Positions 14,801 through 19,020 of a DNA stretch of 19,020 nucleotides are shown here, one piece after another (the first letter of the stretch is position 1; the number at the start of each line of letters is the position of its first letter). The notes beneath the pieces are model-generated. The model made no database searches and was not told the origin of the DNA. It saw nothing but the letters and a program-made list of their open reading frames with translations. Source of the stretch: CAYZQE01 sp964480635 (lineage in GTDB: Bacteria > Pseudomonadota > Gammaproteobacteria > GCA-001735895); the NCBI GenBank assembly GCA_964480635.1, contig CAYZQE010000046.1, positions 1 to 19,020 of the forward strand. The letters are read 5' to 3'. A program made the position numbers and the translations under genes.

Positions 14801-15116
14801 GATAGATACCACTTTGGGCTTAGTTGGAAAAGGCCATACATTACGTGATGCCGTTATGAGTGCCACTAAAGCTCGTACACGGCCTATTGTTATTACCGCC
14901 ATATCGTTAGTGTTAGGCGCTGTCGTCATCTTAACGGACCCAACCTTTCAAGGCATGGCTATTTCATTATTATTTGGCGTGGTTGTCTCTACGGTGTTAA
15001 CACTTTTGGTCATTCCATTAGGTTGTATTTCTTTAGGAAGGGACGTATTTATTGAGGCTTGCGGTAAGAGCAAAGAAGAAATTTTGGCCGTTGAACAGAT
15101 GAATGCTGAAAAATGA
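11826..15116 (+). CDS. RND-family multidrug efflux permease (AcrB-like)
   Basis: This 1096-residue inner-membrane pump is driven by protons and exports substrates through the adaptor. It has the duplicated RND plan: helix 1 near 31-51 (PLLFAAMMLVGFYGLYATPRQEDP), first porter domain with PGASSEEMSRLVVTPLE, helices 2-6 near 355-520, helix 7 near 553-575, second porter domain, and the C-terminal helix block. The helix-4 proton site reads LVDNAIVIVEN with D427 and N428, where AcrB has Asp-Asp. The helix-10 site is IIVRNSILLID with R987 where AcrB has Lys940. Both are seen in related RND subfamilies, so the pump is likely active. It is somewhat longer than AcrB (1049). No TolC-type gene follows; a shared channel from elsewhere is likely. 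The substrate is unknown. Confidence 0.92.
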   Translation: MSDSKYTDILTKEDLGFAGRLAESFINSPLSPLLFAAMMLVGFYGLYATPRQEDPQISVPMIDIMLQMPGASSEEMSRLVVTPLESLVSEIKGIKNVYSVSDEGSGIITLEFEVGQEIERAIVLTHNKIQANLESMPPGAKPPLIKPKEVDDVPILTLTLWSHDMDDAKLRTLAINLMHKMKQVPKTGNAFVSGGRAEQVLINVLPAQLKSYGVTIGHIAKTIQSSNSEKTVGAIEQGGLQYWVKTGVFLKSVSDFERLIVGNHEGKPVYLSDVATITAGPEQAKHQVTYSTGPAFVGEAVYSAQAVTIAIAKQNGANGVSVVEDILKNVERLKGHLIPDNVHIEITRNYGKTAEDKVNSLFSNLVFATAAVTFLVWISLGLRPAIVVLLTIPVVLVITVFMAMLMGYTIDRVSLFALIFSIGFLVDNAIVIVENIYARWLQAGETTEAIAIDAVREVGNPTILATFAVIAALLPMGFVGGMMGPYMEPIPALGSVAMIFSLVAAIVFAPWIAMRIIPPMDVLKKMERRDKKIDSWLDNFYNKVLGTLIDNRKIGRLFFIGLIISFFLVVAMFTPLTNYMVKVKMLPLDNKDEFAIVIDMPDGTALPNTINTTTEVVEVLRSIPEVVAIQTYVGTAKPFDFNGLVRHYYLRMFPWQAEIQIQLTAKDDRDKTSHDIASEVRQLLKSIGQSSNAVITIVEIPPGPPVLQTVVAEVYGPDAKTRAEVATMLTGLFHESELIEDVDNYMRDEQKIWRFEVDLVKAATQGVSVETINQHLAMSMGMFKVGDIKQKRVYEPTYILLQIPLEIRSDLDQLAQMPIITADGRTVPLGGLGEFVKDFRDPLIFKKNLRRIEFVVGDSVGVLPAPIYAMNDIDKKLLDHPTPDGVIMSGMRMGAPEYDDISGFEWTGEWTVTYETFRDMGIAFAVALVAIYMLVVWQFGNFSIPAVIMAPIPLTMLGILPGHWLLGAEFTATSMIGWIALAGIIVRNSILLIDTTLGLVGKGHTLRDAVMSATKARTRPIVITAISLVLGAVVILTDPTFQGMAISLLFGVVVSTVLTLLVIPLGCISLGRDVFIEACGKSKEEILAVEQMNAEK

Positions 15117-15154
15117 CAGCAATTGACGCCGTCAATGCTCGATAGGTCGCCTCT

Positions 15155-15220
15155 GATTAAGGAGTCTCTTGTATCTGAACAAGTCCAATTATTTTAGACT
15201 TGTTCAGAGCATCCTTAATC
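15155..15220. repeat. Nested inverted repeat, MITE-like, between RND and zapE genes
   Basis: Outer arms GATTAAGGA (15155-15163) and TCCTTAATC (15212-15220) enclose inner arms TCTGAACAAGTC (15174-15185) and GACTTGTTCAGA (15197-15208), both perfect. Written outside-in, both ends read GATTAAGGA, a few bases, then CTCTGAACAAGTC; the left end has about five extra bases. This is what two face-to-face terminal repeats of an insertion sequence would look like. No T-run follows on either strand, so it is not a classic terminator, though such a hairpin could still end transcription of the two convergent genes. A separate palindrome TTGACG-C-CGTCAA is at 15123-15135, and CTTAAT-CA-ATTAAG at 15214-15227. 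Confidence 0.8.
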
Positions 15221-15260
15221 AATTAAGAGGTAAAATAATTTATCCCGCCAAGTGTGAAAC

Positions 15261-16343
15261 TCAGTTTGAGACTAGATAATGCTTAGCCTGCATTTCATAT
15301 AACCTGCTAATGGTGCGTCTAAATTCAAACTTTAAAAAAGTACCTTGATACAGCTCATTCATTTTCACATCTGCACTGATAATTAATATTGTTTTATGGT
15401 CATACAATACATCCACCAACGTTATAAAGCGGCGAGTCACATCATTGGCTTGATCGTCCATCACATGTAAGCCAGAAATGACGATGACCCGAAAAGATTC
15501 GCTTAATTCAATATAGTCAGAACGACTTCGATTGGTTTTACAAATAGCCGAAAATTCAAACCAAATAGCATTTTTAGCCATAAATAAACTATCTATTTGA
15601 CGCGATTGTATTTCTATTGTATCTAAGGCTTTTACTTGATGGTGATTCATCTCAAGCCATTGATGAATACACGTCATACTCTGTTCAGAATGGGGGAAAT
15701 AGTAAACGGTATTAGCGACTTTTTCTTGAGCACGGTAGTCATGACCGCCGTCTACATGCAGCACATGACAGTGTTGATTTAGATGATTAATCGTTGCTAA
15801 AAACTGAGAGCGCTGCAAACCATCCAGATATAAGTTTTCTGGCGCTGTATTTGATGTTGTCAGCAAGGTAATGCCAAATTTTGACATGCCCGACAATAAT
15901 TCAGATAAAATCATTGCATCACCAATATCATGAACCATAAACTCATCTAAGCATAATACTTTAAACTCTTTAGAGAGTTGCTCGGCAATAACTTGCAGAG
16001 GGTTTTTCACTTGCTTTATGAGGCTTAAGCGCTCGTGAATATCCTTCATAAAATGATGAAAATGCACGCGTTTTTTAGCTTTTATGGGTAGAACATCGTA
16101 AAAAAGATCCATGATAAATGTTTTCCCTCTTCCGACTCCTCCCCATAAGTAACACCCCTTAATAGGCGGTTTATTTTTAGACATCCAACTAAATGGCTTA
16201 AAAAAAGAAAATTTATTGACGTTAGGTTCAGAAAAAATTTGATTAAAAACATCATCAAGTACAACAATTGCATGCTCTTGCGTTAAATCTCGAGAGAACC
16301 GTTTTCGGCTCATTAATTCATTATATCGTTGTGATGGCAGCAT
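15261..16343 (-). CDS. zapE: Cell division ATPase ZapE (AFG1-like)
   Basis: ZapE is an ATPase that associates with the Z-ring and affects FtsZ assembly during late division; it is related to mitochondrial AFG1. This protein has 360 residues (E. coli 375). Walker A is GGVGRGKT (68-75) in GCYLWGGVGRGKTFIMDLFY. RVHFHHFM (92-99) follows. Walker B is LCLDEFMVHDIGDAMILSELL (130-150, D133 and E134). TTSNTAPENLYLDGLQRSQF is the sensor region, and RRFITLVDVLYD plus FRRTISRLYEMQ close the protein. All are family hallmarks. The N-terminus LPSQRYNELM resembles the E. coli start, supporting the ATG at 16343 despite a weak ribosome site. It is divergent from the glutamate-synthase-like gene with a 69-nt gap. 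Confidence 0.93.
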   Translation of the reverse strand: MLPSQRYNELMSRKRFSRDLTQEHAIVVLDDVFNQIFSEPNVNKFSFFKPFSWMSKNKPPIKGCYLWGGVGRGKTFIMDLFYDVLPIKAKKRVHFHHFMKDIHERLSLIKQVKNPLQVIAEQLSKEFKVLCLDEFMVHDIGDAMILSELLSGMSKFGITLLTTSNTAPENLYLDGLQRSQFLATINHLNQHCHVLHVDGGHDYRAQEKVANTVYYFPHSEQSMTCIHQWLEMNHHQVKALDTIEIQSRQIDSLFMAKNAIWFEFSAICKTNRSRSDYIELSESFRVIVISGLHVMDDQANDVTRRFITLVDVLYDHKTILIISADVKMNELYQGTFLKFEFRRTISRLYEMQAKHYLVSN

Positions 16344-16412
16344 AGAACTTGAAAGATTTACATTATCGACTACAACTAATCATAGTCTTTATAAAAAAAA
16401 TAAAAGGTCGTC

Positions 16413-17930
16413 ATGAATAATTTCATCAGCTCAGTTAACGAACTCGTCTCAAACACAATGGGTGTTTTATCATTTATATTCGCATCAAGCCTATTACTAT
16501 TACTTATATATATAATTGTATTGTACATAATTGATATTACTCAAACTAAACAAGCCATTCGTCGCAATTACCCCGTTGTGGGTCGCTTTCGTTATTTCTT
16601 TGAGCATATGGGTGAGTTTTTTCGTCAGTATTTTTTCAGTATGGACCGCGAGGAAATGCCTTTTAATCGCGCACAACGATCTTGGGTCTATCGCGCTGCT
16701 AAAAACTTAAATAATACGGTTGCCTTTGGCTCAACAAGAGACATCAAAAAACCAGGCTCTGTTTTATTTGTGAACAGCCCTTATCCAACTTTAGGTGAAG
16801 ACTCTGTTCCACCGAGAGATTTAACGATTGGTCAGGGGTGTTGTACCAAACCCTATACAGCCTCTTCTTTTTTTAATATTTCAGGCATGAGTTATGGCGC
16901 TATTTCCGCTCCGGCTATCACCGCTTTATCAGGCGGCGCGAAACAAGCTAACTGTTGGTTAAATACAGGAGAAGGTGGTTTATCCCCTTTTCATTTAAAA
17001 AGTGGCTGCGATATTGTCTTTCAAATTGGTACTGCTAAAAATGGTGTGCGTGATTTAAATGGCAAGCTCAATGATGACAAATTACGCGAAGTAGCCGCAC
17101 ATGATGCCGTTAAGATGTTTGAGATAAAACTTAGCCAAGGTGCCAAGCCAGGTAAAGGCGGTATTTTACCAGCCAATAAAGTAACCGAAGAAATTGCCTC
17201 CATAAGAGGCATTGAAGCAGGTAAAGATGCCATCAGCCCCAATCGCCATAAAGACATTAAAAATGATATTGATCTGCTAAAAATGATTAAACATATCCGT
17301 GATGTCACTGGTAAACCTGTTGGCTTTAAGTGTGTCATCGGGTCTGGCATGTGGTTTGACCAATTTTGCCAAGCTGTTCATGAGCTTGGTATTGAGTACT
17401 GCCCTGACTTTATCACCATTGATAGCGCAGACGGAGGCACGGGTGCGGCCCCTATGCCATTAATAGACGACATGGGGCTACCACTGCGTGAAAGCTTGCC
17501 TTTAGTCGTTGATTTACTGAATGAATATAATTTAAAACATCGCGTTAAAGTGATTGCCTCTGGTAAATTAATCACACCTGCGGATGTAGCTTGGGCCTTA
17601 TGCTTAGGCGCTGACTTTACAACATCGGCCAGAGGTTTTATGTTTGCCCTTGGTTGTATACAAGCGCTGCAATGCAATAAAAACACATGCCCTACCGGCA
17701 TAACAACTCATAATAAACGCTTACAAAAAGGGTTAGATCCATCACAAAAATCAACCCGAGTAAAACATTATGTAGAACATATGATTTATGAAGTGGGTAT
17801 GATCGCTCATGCCTGTGGTGTTAAAGAGGCACGTGAATTTAATCGAGCTCATGCTAGAGTTGTCATGGACTCAGGTTTAAGTGTCCCTTTATATGAACTG
17901 CACCCCGATAAAGAATCCATCAAACCATAA
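16413..17930 (+). CDS. Membrane-anchored FMN-binding glutamate-synthase-like protein
   Basis: This 505-residue protein holds the FMN/3Fe-4S synthase domain of glutamate synthase but lacks the N-terminal glutaminase domain of GltB, and no gltD is nearby. Residues about 16-40 form one membrane helix (FIFASSLLLLLIYIIVLYII), so the enzyme sits on the inner membrane, most likely facing the cytoplasm. The barrel starts at about 145 (SGMSYGAISAPAITALSGGA), with NTGEGGLSP, GAKPGKGGILP, IDSADGGTGAAP and VIASGKLITPADVAWALCLGA. Three cysteines C415-x5-C421-x4-C426 (CIQALQCNKNTCPTGI) match the 3Fe-4S cluster of GltB. The electron donor and substrate are unknown; it may not make glutamate at all. AAAAGG precedes the ATG. 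Stand-alone members exist in many bacteria. Confidence 0.87.
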   Translation: MNNFISSVNELVSNTMGVLSFIFASSLLLLLIYIIVLYIIDITQTKQAIRRNYPVVGRFRYFFEHMGEFFRQYFFSMDREEMPFNRAQRSWVYRAAKNLNNTVAFGSTRDIKKPGSVLFVNSPYPTLGEDSVPPRDLTIGQGCCTKPYTASSFFNISGMSYGAISAPAITALSGGAKQANCWLNTGEGGLSPFHLKSGCDIVFQIGTAKNGVRDLNGKLNDDKLREVAAHDAVKMFEIKLSQGAKPGKGGILPANKVTEEIASIRGIEAGKDAISPNRHKDIKNDIDLLKMIKHIRDVTGKPVGFKCVIGSGMWFDQFCQAVHELGIEYCPDFITIDSADGGTGAAPMPLIDDMGLPLRESLPLVVDLLNEYNLKHRVKVIASGKLITPADVAWALCLGADFTTSARGFMFALGCIQALQCNKNTCPTGITTHNKRLQKGLDPSQKSTRVKHYVEHMIYEVGMIAHACGVKEAREFNRAHARVVMDSGLSVPLYELHPDKESIKP

Positions 17931-18058
17931 TAATCAACGACTTGTGATGAGATTCTCAAGTATTTTATTACATTTCATCTAATATTAGTGATATATTAAA
18001 TAGCGATATTGAAATTATTCAATAAAGGGCTATATTCACTGATAACTTGGAAAATACC

Positions 18059-18418
18059 GTGCTTAATTCAATGCCAATAAATAATAATGTTATGAACCCT
18101 GCTCTTGCTAGGCAGATGTTTCAAAAAAGCGAACGTTTAAAGCGCAAACGTTTAGGCAAACCTGCTGCGTTAGAATCATTTCCTCGTATCATTAAACAAC
18201 TCACTGGTTTATGGCGTTATTCTGAGTGCCAAACCTATTTAGAAGAACTTATTTTGGTTGAAGGTGGTGGACATCGTCAAGGTTTCCCGACAGAAGTACA
18301 AGAAGAACTTATGTTTGTTTATCAACTATTACTGGATCAACACCGTATCCTTTCATTGCGAGGCCAGGGTATGAAATTACGGCGTCCGCCGGGTACTAAG
18401 TTTACTATGGGCTCTTAA
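18059..18418 (+). CDS. Unrecognised small protein
   Basis: I do not recognise a named family for this soluble protein of about 119 residues. A flexible Asn-rich start precedes a very basic helix (QMFQKSERLKRKRLGK), a hydrophobic-aromatic middle (SFPRIIKQLTGLWRYSECQT), then YLEELILVEGGGHRQGFPTE, a helical stretch VQEELMFVYQLLLDQHRIL and a basic tail (MKLRRPPGTKF). The GTG at 18059 follows GGA by a usual distance; TTG 18047 and ATG 18071 are alternatives. Upstream (17931-18058) is AT-rich, with a 7-bp hairpin TATTGAA/TTCAATA at 18007-18024. It converges with the receiver-like gene, 22 nt away. The coherent protein-like composition supports a real gene. Confidence 0.65.
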   Translation: MLNSMPINNNVMNPALARQMFQKSERLKRKRLGKPAALESFPRIIKQLTGLWRYSECQTYLEELILVEGGGHRQGFPTEVQEELMFVYQLLLDQHRILSLRGQGMKLRRPPGTKFTMGS

Positions 18419-18440
18419 GGAGATCCTGATACCCAGAAAG

Positions 18441-18812
18441 TTAACTAAACTGTTTCACAGATTCTTCAACCTGTTCTGCCATAATGGGATAAGGTAAACA
18501 CACTAATAATTCAAAACGCGATGTTAAGCGCTTTAATTGATGCGCTTGCTCTTTATCGTAAAACACCAACACTTTAATCTCTGGTTTTGGCTGAATAGCA
18601 GCCATTAATGTTTCTAACTGACTGGTTCTATCCCTAAAATCAGATTGATAGTTAAACTCTGCGACAATCACATCCACTTTATTTTTCTTAATAAATTGAA
18701 TACCTTTACGCATTGTTGCCACCTGCTTAAAATCAAAGCCTAACGCCTTATAACTTTTTGAAAAATCAGGATAGCCCCCTATTTCTAAAATACTTAATAA
18801 CACTGCTTTCAA
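18441..18812 (-). CDS. Receiver-like (CheY-fold) protein without phospho-acceptor Asp
   Basis: This protein of about 123 residues has the alternating beta/alpha pattern of a response-regulator receiver domain: KAVLLSILEIGGY, FDFKQVATMRKGIQFIKKNK, VDVIVAEFNYQSDFRDRTSQ, EIKVLVFYDKEQAHQLKRL, FELLVCLPYPI and a final helix. At the strand-3 end, where receivers carry the phosphorylated Asp, it has Ala-Glu-Phe. The usual Lys-Pro-Phe of strand 5 is Pro-Tyr-Pro. If the fold is right, it does not work by normal phosphorylation. No output domain is attached. I prefer the TTG at 18812, which sits behind GGGGAGATAGGG; the ATG at 18839 would add nine residues that encode this ribosome site. It is divergent from the ClC-type gene. 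The fold assignment is inference. Confidence 0.65.
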   Translation of the reverse strand: MKAVLLSILEIGGYPDFSKSYKALGFDFKQVATMRKGIQFIKKNKVDVIVAEFNYQSDFRDRTSQLETLMAAIQPKPEIKVLVFYDKEQAHQLKRLTSRFELLVCLPYPIMAEQVEESVKQFS

Positions 18813-18843
18813 CCCTATCTCCCCACTTAAAATAACCAAATAT

Positions 18844-18878
18844 TAATACCCTAATCCTATGTAGGAATTAGGGTATTA
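18844..18878. promoter_or_regulatory. Near-perfect 35-bp palindrome between divergent genes
   Basis: TAATACCCTAAT (18844-18855) pairs with ATTAGGGTATTA (18867-18878), and inside it CCTA pairs with TAGG around TG, with one unpaired A. It lies 32 bp from the receiver-like TTG and 36 bp from the ClC-type ATG, in the only promoter space for both. It could be an operator for a dimeric regulator, or an RNA hairpin in either leader. No T-run follows on the plus strand. Confidence 0.6.
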
Positions 18879-18913
18879 TAAAGGTAATTAGCAGTCGCAT
18901 TTACATTTCATTC

Positions 18914-19020
18914 ATGAAAAAACACATCAGAAAATCACGTCGAACTCTTTTTTCATTAAAGGCCTGGCGATTACGCCTAGTATTTTGGATAGGCGCAATA
19001 GTAACAGGCCTTGTTGCAAC
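18914..19020 (+). CDS. Probable ClC-family chloride channel/transporter (5' end only)
   Basis: The window ends 35 complete codons into this open frame, plus two bases of a 36th. The start is a basic leader, MKKHIRKSRRTLFSLKAWRL, followed by RLVFWIGAIVTGLVA, the beginning of a first membrane helix. This sequence resembles the N-terminus of bacterial ClC chloride channels, where a basic stretch and WRxRLxFW-like motif precede helix B. The selectivity-filter motifs lie outside the window, so the assignment is tentative. There is no in-frame ATG, GTG or TTG in the bases just before it and no good ribosome site. The shared upstream region with the receiver-like gene contains a large palindrome. 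Confidence 0.5.
   Translation, partial: MKKHIRKSRRTLFSLKAWRLRLVFWIGAIVTGLVA

Overview
The window reads as chromosome from a low-GC gammaproteobacterium. The sequence is visibly AT-rich. It carries several gammaproteobacterial housekeeping families side by side: Rsd/AlgQ, SlyX, RsmJ, SthA, YciB/YciI and ZapE. A Gram-negative envelope is shown by a porin ending in Phe, exported proteins with signal peptides and an RND pump. I cannot place it more finely from sequence alone. No rRNA, tRNA, CRISPR array, prophage or complete insertion sequence was seen.

Layout. 1-162: the tail of an unidentified gene, three short tandem repeats, and a textbook terminator for the leftward porin. 163-1038: porin with its own promoter and a leader of about 80 nt. 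1039-1844: a frameshifted DUF1640-type pseudogene next to an intact DUF1640-type gene. 1845-4001: yciB and an overlapping YciI-family gene, a strong hairpin, then a parvulin isomerase and a DUF423 membrane protein 1 nt apart. 4056-4883 (leftward): DUF3301 protein and rsd. 5077-6034 (rightward): slyX and rsmJ. 6044-7435 (leftward): sthA. 7606-8736 (rightward): Rieske ferredoxin and an inositol-monophosphatase-family enzyme. 8733-9359 (leftward): an unrecognised membrane-anchored coiled-coil protein. 9386-10378: an exported EEP-family nuclease/phosphatase. 10618-15116: a two-gene RND efflux operon (adaptor and pump) with no outer-membrane partner. 15117-15260: a nested inverted repeat that looks like a tiny MITE. 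15261-16343: zapE. 16413-17930: a membrane-anchored, stand-alone glutamate-synthase-like protein. 18059-18812: two unrecognised tail-to-tail genes, one a receiver-like protein without the phospho-acceptor. 18844-18878: a near-perfect palindrome. 18914-end: the start of a probable ClC chloride channel.

How the genes relate. Most are short, independently oriented housekeeping units and not one system. The clear functional units are the RND adaptor/pump pair, slyX-rsmJ, DUF3301-rsd, yciB-yciI and ppiC-DUF423. I did not find a convincing new multi-gene system. The points most worth a second look are the decayed DUF1640 paralogue, the MITE-like element at 15155-15220, the inverted copy of the slyX start, the degenerate receiver protein beside the ClC gene, and the orphan membrane-bound glutamate-synthase-like protein.
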